Below are positions 1 to 7,730 of a stretch of 64,000 nucleotides of DNA, piece after piece; position 1 is the stretch's first letter, and every line of letters starts with the position of its first letter. Where the stretch lies: the NCBI GenBank assembly GCA_027451525.1, contig DAIDJF010000021.1:1-64000 (forward strand), in the 5' to 3' direction. The notes below the pieces were generated by a model. The model saw only the letters and a program-made list of their open reading frames with translations, did not search any database and had not been told where the DNA came from. This DNA is from Ktedonobacterales bacterium (GTDB lineage: Bacteria > Chloroflexota > Ktedonobacteria > Ktedonobacterales > Ktedonobacteraceae). The position numbers and the translations under genes were made by a program.

Positions 1-158
1 CCGCCAACCACAAATGGTATCGCAACCTCGCCGTCGCCGACACGCTGGTTAAGACGATGCGCCAACACAAAGATACGTGGCAAGCGGCGTTGGAAGAGCG
101 TGGCAAACAAGAACTGGCCGCCTTGCAACGTATGCGCGCTGAAGAGCAGAGTAAGTGA
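1..158 (+). CDS. Polyphosphate kinase 2 family protein, C-terminal fragment
   Basis: Only the last 51 codons are inside the window; the frame starts at base 3 and stops with TGA at 156-158. The fragment opens with ANHKWYRNLAVADTLVKTM, which matches the conserved C-terminal segment of PPK2-type enzymes (the NxKWYRNLxVAexLV pattern), followed by a charged helix ending RMRAEEQSK. PPK2 enzymes move phosphate between polyphosphate and nucleotides in the cytoplasm. The substrate class (AMP, ADP or GDP type) cannot be told from this tail. The family call rests on recall of the motif, since the Walker A and lid regions are outside the window. Confidence 0.75.
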   Translation, partial: ANHKWYRNLAVADTLVKTMRQHKDTWQAALEERGKQELAALQRMRAEEQSK

Positions 159-259
159 AAGACAAGCGATGACGGGGCATTGCATACAATAAGATCGTGT
201 AATATGGGACAAGCAGGAACGAGGGCAAGGTAAGCAAACAGGGCGAGAACAAAAGCAAG

Positions 260-286
260 CAGGACGACCGCAAGGGTCGCCCCTAC
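260..286 (-). repeat. Palindromic REP-like element, copy 1
   Basis: Read on the minus strand this is GTAGGGGCGACCCTTGCGG followed by TCGTCCTGC, a short hairpin flanked by GTAGGGGCG and a CCTGC end. It is one of three copies of the same pattern in the window (also 320-348 and 15722-15750). Copies 1 and 2 face each other in the 356-bp gap between the PPK2 stop and the 3' end of the FAD oxidoreductase. A degenerate piece (gggcgag) also lies near 241-247. Apart from these I see no gene in 159-514. Confidence 0.6.
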
Positions 287-319
287 AATGATACGCTGCC
301 TGTTTTACACGTCATCATG

Positions 320-348
320 GTAGGGGCGAGGCTTGCCCTCGCCCTGCC
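320..348 (+). repeat. Palindromic REP-like element, copy 2
   Basis: Starts GTAGGGGCGAGG and closes CCTCGCCCTGCC, giving an 8-bp stem (GGGCGAGG with CCTCGCCC) around a 5-base loop. It is in inverted orientation to copy 1, so the pair could form a larger cruciform, like bacterial REP/BIME arrangements. It sits outside any reading frame I accept. Confidence 0.65.
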
Positions 349-514
349 AAACCCAACCAATGCTCCCTATGTAAACGGTATTGACCCTTGTGGCCGCCTG
401 TTTTACCCTATATGCAACAGATGCCTCATCAAAAAAGGGTGCAATGAAGCTTGACAGAGCATTACACCACAGGATGCGGTCACCGTTCGCACATGCACGT
501 GTTGAACATGCAGA

Positions 515-1801
515 TCACACCCTCTGCACGCTGTGCGCGATCTGCTGGCCGGCGCGTTGACCGAGCAGCATGCCGGGGAGGACACCGAGCGCGCCCAGTC
601 CTTCAATCGCGAAGGATGGCGCGGTCTGGCCCAGCGCACGCAGACCAGGGACGGTCTCGGCGGTGACCTCAAGATCGACGGCCCATTCGTAGAGCGGTTC
701 CTGACCAGCCAGTTCGGGCAACCAGTTACGCGCACCATCGGCAAGTCGCTTATAGTAGATCGCGTCATGGCGCGTCACGCCCGCCTTGCCGTAGCGTCCC
801 CCGCTGACCGAGAGGCGTCCGTTGCCGGGTCGGTAATCAGCATACGTATAGGGGGAGGCATCCCAGAAGAGCGGGAAGTCGTCGGGCAGGTCCGCCGCGA
901 AGGCGAGGGCGTAGATACGCGCATTGGCTTCTACTGTGGGGCCGACCGAGCTAATCAGGCCAGCAGTCTTAATCGTATTGCCATCAGCCAGCGTGACGCG
1001 CCAGCCATGCCGACCAGCGGTCTCCTCTTCCTGATAGGCTGCAACCTGGGCCTGACCAAACATCTGCACGCCAGCAGCACGAGCCTGACGCGCCAGATGA
1101 GCCAACAGTGTGAGCGGATGCAGGCGACCCTCGTCGGGCAGCCACATCGCCAGCATGACCGAGGCGGTATTGAGCCGTCCCTGCGTGTAGGTCTCAACCT
1201 GTTGCGGAGTCCACAATTCCGCATGCAGACCCGCCTGCGTGCGCCCCTGCACTTCGCGCACCAGATGGTACGCGGCAGTCGCGCTCTCCGCCAGACTGAT
1301 CGCGCCCGTCAGACGAGCCGAAAGGATGCTATCGGGACGACGCGCCTCTTCCGCGAGGGAGAGTAGCAAGCGCGTGGTTTCGGGCCAGAGAGCGGCTTCG
1401 GGACTCTCAGGGGGCAGATCGAGAATGGACATGTTAACGCCCGCGCTGAGAATGCCCGCGTTGCGCCCGGTCGCCCCATAGCCAAGCATGGTCTCGCGTT
1501 CGAGCAGCACGACCTGCGCACCAGCCTTGCGCGCACTGAGAGCAGCACTCAGACCAGCCACGCCGCCACCAATCACCACGATATCAGCGGTATCTGGGGC
1601 AACAGCAGCAAACGGGGGAAGCTGTAATTCGACAGCAGCGGCGGGAGCCAGATCGCCCCACCAGGGAACGGATGCGACCCTCTTCAGGGTCGTGGTACTG
1701 CCATCTTCATCAAGCGTGCGAGGAATGGCACGCGAACGCCGGGAACGAGGACGAGAGGTTGGATGAGTAGTGTTGGATGAATTTGTCCTATAGACTAGCA
1801 T
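515..1801 (-). CDS. FAD-dependent oxidoreductase (DAO / glycine oxidase-like)
   Basis: 428 aa. A Rossmann dinucleotide-binding motif, VVIGGGVAGLSAALSARKAG, lies at about residues 75-95, followed by the acidic end of beta-2 (LLERE). This fits the DAO family, flavoenzymes that oxidise amines or amino acids. About 70 residues precede the motif; their basic start (RPRSRRSRAIPRT) is not a clear signal peptide. The ATG at 1801 is preceded by AAAGGAG at good spacing, so this start is supported. The C-terminal region has the family-like GLGALGVLPGMLLGQ stretch before the final helix. The gene stands alone, diverging from valS, with no substrate-specific neighbours, so glycine oxidase, D-amino-acid oxidase or another amine oxidase all remain possible. 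Confidence 0.8.
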   Translation of the reverse strand: MLVYRTNSSNTTHPTSRPRSRRSRAIPRTLDEDGSTTTLKRVASVPWWGDLAPAAAVELQLPPFAAVAPDTADIVVIGGGVAGLSAALSARKAGAQVVLLERETMLGYGATGRNAGILSAGVNMSILDLPPESPEAALWPETTRLLLSLAEEARRPDSILSARLTGAISLAESATAAYHLVREVQGRTQAGLHAELWTPQQVETYTQGRLNTASVMLAMWLPDEGRLHPLTLLAHLARQARAAGVQMFGQAQVAAYQEEETAGRHGWRVTLADGNTIKTAGLISSVGPTVEANARIYALAFAADLPDDFPLFWDASPYTYADYRPGNGRLSVSGGRYGKAGVTRHDAIYYKRLADGARNWLPELAGQEPLYEWAVDLEVTAETVPGLRALGQTAPSFAIEGLGALGVLPGMLLGQRAGQQIAHSVQRV

Positions 1802-1882
1802 AAAACTCCTTTGGGTAAAACACCTTCTCTCTTAATGATATGAAGGGACTGCTCGGCTTGTCAAGGGGGCAAAAAATACCTC

Positions 1883-1911
1883 TTGACAATTCGTGCAGTA
1901 CTCGCTAGACT
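1883..1911 (+). promoter_or_regulatory. Promoter of the valS T-box leader
   Basis: TTGACA at 1883-1888, a 17-bp spacer, then TAGACT at 1906-1911: a near-consensus housekeeping promoter. Transcription would start near 1918, about 345 bases before the valS start codon, leaving room for the T-box leader. Confidence 0.75.
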
Positions 1912-1917
1912 AGACAG

Positions 1918-2240
1918 AAGTATAAATACATGGCGTTATCATAACGCTGAGCAGGAAGAGTAGGCCCTCATGCCCCGCTAGAGAAGGATGGTCGCTGGCT
2001 GCAAGCCATCCCCGGTCGTGCATCGCCGAATGTCGCCTGTGAGTTCTGGACAAAACGCTGTTGATCGTGCAATCAGATCAGCGCGCCAATGCCAGCGGGT
2101 GTGCCCGTTAGCGCAACGAATGAGGCTCAACGTGCCTTCATGTAAGAAGAGCGATTAGAAAGAAGTGGCGCGTTGATCGAAACAAGGTGGTACCACGAGT
2201 GATGTCCTTTCTCGTCCTTGACGGGAAGGGATTTTTTTAT
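1918..2240 (+). promoter_or_regulatory. T-box riboswitch (tRNA-Val sensing leader)
   Basis: A leader between a strong promoter and valS. It contains the T-box core AAGGTGGTACCACGAG at 2185-2200, a variant of the canonical GGTGGTACCGCG. It is followed by a terminator-type hairpin (arms about 2204-2215 and 2220-2230, TCCTTTCTCGT with ACGGGAAGGGA) and a run of seven T at 2232-2238. The TGGT of the bulge would pair with the ACCA end of uncharged tRNA. A candidate Val specifier codon GTC occurs in GAATGTCGCC near 2027-2036, in the expected stem-I position; that assignment is inference. When uncharged tRNA-Val binds, the antiterminator should form and allow valS expression. Confidence 0.85.
2204..2238 (+). 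terminator. Conditional terminator of the valS T-box
   Basis: Hairpin with arms TCCTTTCTCGT and ACGGGAAGGGA followed by a T run. Its left arm lies just after the T-box core, so it competes with the antiterminator. Confidence 0.75.
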
Positions 2241-2263
2241 GAGCAATTCGAGTGGAGTGAAAT

Positions 2264-4981
2264 ATGATCGAGCAGGAGAAAACAGAGAGCATCGCCGCCT
2301 CGCTCCCCACTACATATGACCCACAGGCGGTCGAGGGCAAATGGTACCGCTTCTGGGAAGAGGGCGGCTACTTTAAGCCCAATCCAAAGGCAACTGGCAA
2401 ATCGTTCGTTATCAGCATGCCCCCGCCTAACGTGACAGGCGCGCTGCATCTGGGCCACGCCATCACCGCGACAACTGAAGATATCTTAATTCGCTATCAC
2501 CGTATGCTTGGCGACGATACGCTGTGGGTTCCTGGCGAAGATCACGCGGGCATCGCGACGCAGACCGTTGTCGAACGCTTATTGGCAAAAGAGGGCACAG
2601 ATCGCCATATCCTGGGGCGCGAAGCTTTCCTTGAGCGCGTCTGGCAATGGGTCTATCAATATAAGAGCCGCATTCAGGACCAGCATCGCCGCCTCGGCGC
2701 GTCGTGCGATTGGTCACGTGAACGCTTCACGCTGGACGAGGGACTTTCCAAGGCCGTGCGCGAGGTCTTTGTGCGACTCTATGAAGAAGGCTTGATCTAT
2801 CGCGGTGAGCGCATCATTAACTGGTGTCCACGTTGCATGAGCGCGCTTTCTGATCTGGAGGTCAACCACGTCGATACGCAAGGCACGCTGACCTATGTAC
2901 GCTACCCACTCAAGCCGTTGGAGGGCCAGGAGGATGCTCCCACCGAGTATATCAGCGTCGCCACCACGCGCCCGGAGACCATCCTGGGCGATACAGCTGT
3001 CGCCGTCAATCCCAAAGACCCGCGCTATGCCAGCATCATCGGGCGCATCGCTATCCTACCGATCATGAAGCGTGAGATTCCGATTGTCGCCGATGATGTT
3101 GTTGATGCCGCGTTCGGCACGGGCGCGGTGAAGGTCACACCCGCGCATGACCCGACCGACTTCGAGATCGGCGTGCGCCACAATCTGCCGCGCATCCAGG
3201 TCATCGGCTTCGACGGCAAGATGACCGACGAGGCTGATCACTACGCAGGGCAAGACCGTTTTGAGGCGCGCAAAAATATCGTGGAGGAACTCAAGCAGCT
3301 CGGCAATGTCATCAAGATCGACGAATACATGGTTCCGCTCGGTCGCTGCCAGCGTTGCGATACCATCGTGGAGCCGCTGATCTCCAAACAGTGGTTTGTC
3401 AAAATGACCTCACTTGCCACGCCAGCTATCGGCGCGGTTAAGTATGGCTTGCTGAAAATCGTGCCGGAACGCTTCAACAAGACGTATATGGACTGGCTGG
3501 AAAACATCCATGACTGGTGTATCTCGCGTCAGCTCTGGTGGGGCCATCGCATTCCCGTCTGGTACTGCGACGACTGCGGCGAGATGATCGTCAGTCGCGA
3601 GGATGTGACAGCATGTACAGCATGTAATAGCAGCAATATTCGCCAGGACGAGGATGTGCTGGATACGTGGTTTAGCTCGTGGCTCTGGCCGTTCAGCACG
3701 CTGGGCTGGCCTGATAACACGCCCGACCTGCAACGCTACTATCCAACGGCGGTGATGGAAACGGGCTATGACATTATCTTCTTCTGGGTGGCGCGTATGG
3801 TCATGTCGGGCATTCACTTCCTGGGCACGATTCCCTTCCACACCATCTACCTGCATGGGCTGGTGCGTGACGCCAAGGGCGAGAAGATGAGCAAGTCCAA
3901 GAACAATGTCATCGACCCTCTCGAAGTGATGGACCAGTATGGCACGGATGCCCTGCGCTTCACGCTGGCAACCAGCAGTACGCCGGGCAACGACATGAAA
4001 CTCGTGCCGGAGCGCATTGAGGGCAACCGCAACTTTGCCAATAAAATCTGGAATGCCTCGCGTTTCGTGCTCATAAGCACGGAGGCCATTGGCGGTGGCA
4101 TACCAGCTATCGAAGAGGTTTATCCGCGCACGCTGGCTGATCGCTGGATACTGAGCAAACTGGCACGTCTGACGCAAAATGCGACCCACCTGATCGAAGA
4201 TTTCCAGCTTGGCGAGGCCGGGCGACAGATCAACGAATTCTTCTGGTCAGACTACTGCGACTGGTACGTGGAGAGCGCGAAAGTGCAGATGCAGGGCAGT
4301 GAGGAGGAGCGGCGCAACACGGCTGGCATCCTGCGCGCCGTGCTGGATTGCAGCCTGCGCCTGCTGCATCCCTACATGCCATTCGTGACCGAAGAGGTCT
4401 GGCACAACCTGTACAGCATCGGTGAGCCGAACAAAGAACGCTGGCCCGCGAGCGCGCTGATTATCGCCTCCTGGCCCAAAACCAATGAACGCGCATTGGA
4501 CGATGACGCGGAACAGCGTTTCGCGCTGTTACAGGAAGTGATTACGCGCATCCGTGATGCCCGCAACCAGATGGGCGTTGAGCAGGCGCGCCGCATCCCC
4601 GTCATCATGGCGGTGGGCGACGAGATGGCAATGTTCAGCGCGCAGGCTCCCGTGATTGAGTTCCTGGCCCGTACCGAGAAACCGCAGTTGTTCGTAGAAC
4701 TTGAGCAGAAGCCGCAACAGGCCGTGAGTCTGCTGGCAGGCACAATCGAGGTGTACCTGCCACTGGCGGGCATGCTTGATCTGGCAAAAGAATTGGAGCG
4801 GCTCGACAAAGAGATCGCACAAGCACACCAGGAGATTGCGCGTCTACAAGGCAAGCTGGCAAACGAAAACTTTGTCACCAGAGCCAAAGCGGAAGTTGTC
4901 GAGAAGGAGCGCGAGAAGTTAGCCGCGCAAGAGGAGCGTGTGAGCAAACTGCTCGCCCGCCGTAGCGATCTCGCGCAGTAA
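2264..4981 (+). CDS. valS: Valyl-tRNA synthetase
   Basis: 905 aa, the normal size for class Ia ValRS, which charges tRNA-Val in the cytoplasm. The HIGH motif is HLGH at residues 62-65 within PPPNVTGALHLGHA, and the KMSKS motif is at 541-545 (GEKMSKSKNN). The insert that forms the editing (CP1) domain contains TTRPETILGDTAVAVNP. The C-terminal 70 residues form a charged coiled coil (LAKELERLDKEIAQ onward), the tRNA-binding arm typical of ValRS. The ATG at 2264 has GTGGAGTG upstream and follows the T-box terminator directly. It is a single-gene unit ended by a strong hairpin at 5003-5053. Confidence 0.98.
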   Translation: MIEQEKTESIAASLPTTYDPQAVEGKWYRFWEEGGYFKPNPKATGKSFVISMPPPNVTGALHLGHAITATTEDILIRYHRMLGDDTLWVPGEDHAGIATQTVVERLLAKEGTDRHILGREAFLERVWQWVYQYKSRIQDQHRRLGASCDWSRERFTLDEGLSKAVREVFVRLYEEGLIYRGERIINWCPRCMSALSDLEVNHVDTQGTLTYVRYPLKPLEGQEDAPTEYISVATTRPETILGDTAVAVNPKDPRYASIIGRIAILPIMKREIPIVADDVVDAAFGTGAVKVTPAHDPTDFEIGVRHNLPRIQVIGFDGKMTDEADHYAGQDRFEARKNIVEELKQLGNVIKIDEYMVPLGRCQRCDTIVEPLISKQWFVKMTSLATPAIGAVKYGLLKIVPERFNKTYMDWLENIHDWCISRQLWWGHRIPVWYCDDCGEMIVSREDVTACTACNSSNIRQDEDVLDTWFSSWLWPFSTLGWPDNTPDLQRYYPTAVMETGYDIIFFWVARMVMSGIHFLGTIPFHTIYLHGLVRDAKGEKMSKSKNNVIDPLEVMDQYGTDALRFTLATSSTPGNDMKLVPERIEGNRNFANKIWNASRFVLISTEAIGGGIPAIEEVYPRTLADRWILSKLARLTQNATHLIEDFQLGEAGRQINEFFWSDYCDWYVESAKVQMQGSEEERRNTAGILRAVLDCSLRLLHPYMPFVTEEVWHNLYSIGEPNKERWPASALIIASWPKTNERALDDDAEQRFALLQEVITRIRDARNQMGVEQARRIPVIMAVGDEMAMFSAQAPVIEFLARTEKPQLFVELEQKPQQAVSLLAGTIEVYLPLAGMLDLAKELERLDKEIAQAHQEIARLQGKLANENFVTRAKAEVVEKEREKLAAQEERVSKLLARRSDLAQ

Positions 4982-5002
4982 TACACGTAAATTCATCCTG
5001 GT

Positions 5003-5053
5003 AAAAACAGATGAGACCCAGAGCGTCGCCTGCTCCGGGTCTCATCTGTTTTT
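5003..5053 (+). terminator. Rho-independent terminator after valS
   Basis: Perfect 17-bp inverted repeat: AAAAACAGATGAGACCC at 5003-5019 and its complement at 5037-5053, ending in TTTTT. The A-run on one side and T-run on the other would let it work in both directions. Confidence 0.92.
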
Positions 5054-5215
5054 GGCTCCTTTTTCAATCGCGATAACCTGATTGAGTTTCATGATATGAT
5101 TTCCCCCTTTTCCTTACTAATTTACCTGAACCATATTACAGTATCTCATATAAAAGTACAAGTAGATGCAAGGCCGCATAAAGGTGTGAAATTGTTCACA
5201 CTATCGCAAAGGAAG

Positions 5216-5244
5216 TTGACATTTAGAAGTACATATTTGATAAT
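5216..5244 (+). promoter_or_regulatory. Promoter of the three-kinase operon
   Basis: TTGACA at 5216-5221, a 17-bp spacer and GATAAT at 5239-5244. The predicted transcript starts near 5251, upstream of the kinase-like start at 5336. The region from 5054 to 5335 is AT-rich and otherwise shows no gene. The promoter position argues against the longer reading frame beginning at 5096. Confidence 0.65.
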
Positions 5245-5335
5245 AGTTACGGGTCTCATTCAATGGCACCGTTTATATATTGCGCGTTTCATCTACAAAT
5301 GCAAATTTTGCGCACAACGTGCAGAAGGGTCACGT

Positions 5336-7708
5336 ATGAGCAACAACCAATACCTTCCAACCCACTATGAATTACAGCAACGTCTCAGCAGCACGGCGGT
5401 TGATGAGGAATGGAAAGCGTTTGATACGCAGCAACACCGCTATGTGACTGTGCGTTTTGTGCGTATGACGACGCTGACTCCTGGCGAATTTATTCCCCGT
5501 TTTCAACAAGAAATGCAGACGATTGCGGCTCTGCGCCATCCACATATTGTTCCTGTTTTCGATTTCCAAGCGGCATCTTCCGCGACAACAATCAGCGATG
5601 CCTATGTGATCTCCGAGTATACAGATAGCTATTCGCTTGACGATTATCTGGCATCAACGGTGCGTGCTGGCACACTTCCACAGGCCCAGGATATTGTACA
5701 GCTTTTCACAGCTCTTGCCTCAGCCCTGGATTATGCCCATCAGCAGGGCGTGACGCATGGCTCACTCAAGCCGAAAAACATTCTACTCGATAAGCGCGAC
5801 ACAGCAACATTTAGCGTGGGCACGCCACGAGTGACGAACTTTGGTCTGCGTTTTCTCTATCCCCCGCTTTCGCAGCCTCTGCCAGATGTCTACTATATCG
5901 CACCGGAGATTGCGCAAGGGGGGGCAGGCAACAGCCGAAGTGATATCTACGCGCTCGGGGTCTTGCTCTACGAACTATGCACGGGCGTTCCACCGTTCCA
6001 GGGCGACACGGCGAGCGAAGTCATGATGCAACATATTCAGGCGATACCGACCGCACCATTACTGATCAATCCTCATCTCCCGCCAGCAGTAGTGACGGTC
6101 ATTATGCGCGCACTGGCAAAAGACCAGAACACGCGCTTCAGCACAGCCAGCGCACTGGTTACCACCTTAGCCAAAGCGTTCCGCTTGCTTTCCTCTGATT
6201 CAAGCAGCCTCTCAGGGATTATAGGTATATCAGGCGGCATATCAGGCGCAGCGTCAACGCCCATTCTACCGAGCCTTTACGCCCCTATCGATCCGGCGAA
6301 CAGCCCTACATACCTGACCCCAATGCCGCGCATTGCGAGTTCGGCAGTGGGAGCCGATGTTGTGCCGATGCAAACCGTGGCGAGCACGCATACACCTACA
6401 GCATCCTATCAGACAGTGCCCGCTCCGCCGCCGCAACCAACACAGCTACCATCAGCAACGCCTCTCACCGCTACCGCCTCATCTACGCCCCTTGCGCCCA
6501 AGCCACAGCGCAAACGCCGCACAACGCTGATCGCCGTTGTGTCAGCAGTCCTCTTGCTCGTTATTCTACTCAGCTCTGCGCTCTGGATATTCCATGTACT
6601 ACCTACTAACAAGCCAGCAGCCGCAGGGAAACCGATTGTAGGGCATGCATTCTTCGTTAGCAGCGGCCTACTCAACCTGAGTAGTAACGAGGGCATTGCC
6701 GACCGCATGCAGGTCGAACTGGACAACGTGCCAGCCGCGCCTGCAGGCAAACGTTTTTATGCCTGGCTCCTCAACGATAACGACAGTCTGGTCACGATCT
6801 CGCCTGTCCTGCTAGGGGCATTGCCCACGAATGGCGGGAATATCACCATTACGTATCGAGGTGATGCCTTGCATAGCGATCTGCTAGCTAGCTATAGCCG
6901 CTTCCTGGTGACGGAAGAGAATGCTGGTACAACCCCCAGCAATCCATCGCTCGACACCAATACATGGCGCTACTACGCAGCTTTTTCGCAGGTTCCTAAT
7001 CCAAATGATACGACCCTTCATTTCAGCTTACTGGCACATTTGCGTCATTTACTCGCACTTGACCCCAAGTTAAAAAGCATAGGACTGAGTGGCGGACTGG
7101 ATATCTGGCTATTCAGAAATACCGAAAAGATTCTAGAGTACGCGGGGAGTGCCAGAGATGCACAACAGACAGGCGGGGCTGACCTCGTGTATCGCCAGCT
7201 TGTGCGCATCCTCGATTATCTGGATGGAACACAATACGTTGGAACCGAGCCATTGCGCCCCGGCACTGGCCTGTTGATCGATCCTACCATCGCCAAGGTT
7301 GCCCTGTTGGAGTTTGACGTGCAGCATCAGAGTCCTCCCGGCTATCTCAAACATATCGGCAATCATCTACGCGAAATTGTGCAATCACCGGGCATTACAG
7401 ATGCACAACGTAAGCTTGCTATTCAGATCAATGCTGATATTGACAACGTGCAGGGCTGGCTGACCAATGTGCATGCAGACGCAGAAAAGTTAGTCGCACT
7501 GTCGAACGCGCAATTGCTTCAACCGAAGGCGGCAACGTTGCTGAACGATATGTTCACACAGGCCAGTTATGCTTTCGCGGGTCAGATCGACCCCAATACG
7601 AACCAGCTTAAAGCGGGCGTCGTGCAGATACACTACAGTATCCAACGATTGGCGACCTTTGAAATTGCCCCCTGCACCAACAGCAATGCCACTAATCCTT
7701 GCGCATAA
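5336..7708 (+). CDS. Membrane Ser/Thr pseudokinase with RskA-like ectodomain
   Basis: 790 aa from the ATG at 5336, which has AGAAGGG upstream. Residues 10-290 follow the Hanks-kinase fold of the next two genes, but key residues are gone. The glycine loop reads LSSTAVDEEWKAF, the ATP lysine is R40 (VTVRF instead of VAIKL), HRD is HGS at 141-143, and DFG is NFG at 168-170. The helix-C Glu (E59) and APE (189-191) survive. A Pro/Thr-rich linker leads to one membrane helix near 395-420. Outside is a domain with the pattern AGKRFYAWLLND, resembling the anti-sigma-K (RskA) ectodomain, then about 230 residues shared with the next gene. Catalysis is unlikely; a scaffold or allosteric partner of the neighbouring kinases is inferred. 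The next gene starts 22 bp downstream. Confidence 0.85.
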   Translation: MSNNQYLPTHYELQQRLSSTAVDEEWKAFDTQQHRYVTVRFVRMTTLTPGEFIPRFQQEMQTIAALRHPHIVPVFDFQAASSATTISDAYVISEYTDSYSLDDYLASTVRAGTLPQAQDIVQLFTALASALDYAHQQGVTHGSLKPKNILLDKRDTATFSVGTPRVTNFGLRFLYPPLSQPLPDVYYIAPEIAQGGAGNSRSDIYALGVLLYELCTGVPPFQGDTASEVMMQHIQAIPTAPLLINPHLPPAVVTVIMRALAKDQNTRFSTASALVTTLAKAFRLLSSDSSSLSGIIGISGGISGAASTPILPSLYAPIDPANSPTYLTPMPRIASSAVGADVVPMQTVASTHTPTASYQTVPAPPPQPTQLPSATPLTATASSTPLAPKPQRKRRTTLIAVVSAVLLLVILLSSALWIFHVLPTNKPAAAGKPIVGHAFFVSSGLLNLSSNEGIADRMQVELDNVPAAPAGKRFYAWLLNDNDSLVTISPVLLGALPTNGGNITITYRGDALHSDLLASYSRFLVTEENAGTTPSNPSLDTNTWRYYAAFSQVPNPNDTTLHFSLLAHLRHLLALDPKLKSIGLSGGLDIWLFRNTEKILEYAGSARDAQQTGGADLVYRQLVRILDYLDGTQYVGTEPLRPGTGLLIDPTIAKVALLEFDVQHQSPPGYLKHIGNHLREIVQSPGITDAQRKLAIQINADIDNVQGWLTNVHADAEKLVALSNAQLLQPKAATLLNDMFTQASYAFAGQIDPNTNQLKAGVVQIHYSIQRLATFEIAPCTNSNATNPCA

Positions 7709-7730
7709 AAACGTACCAAAGGAGACTCCA

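Noticed and set aside
533..1366. Long open frame antisense to the FAD oxidoreductase
   Set aside because: It mirrors a well-supported gene, lacks a ribosome site and has no recognisable domain; an artefact of GC-rich codons.
3410..4189. Open frame antisense to valS
   Set aside because: Fully inside a certain gene on the other strand, with no domain or start signal.
5096..5335. N-terminal extension of the pseudokinase
   Set aside because: It begins upstream of a good promoter (5216-5244), is of low-complexity AT-rich composition, and the ATG at 5336 has a ribosome site and aligns with the paralogues.
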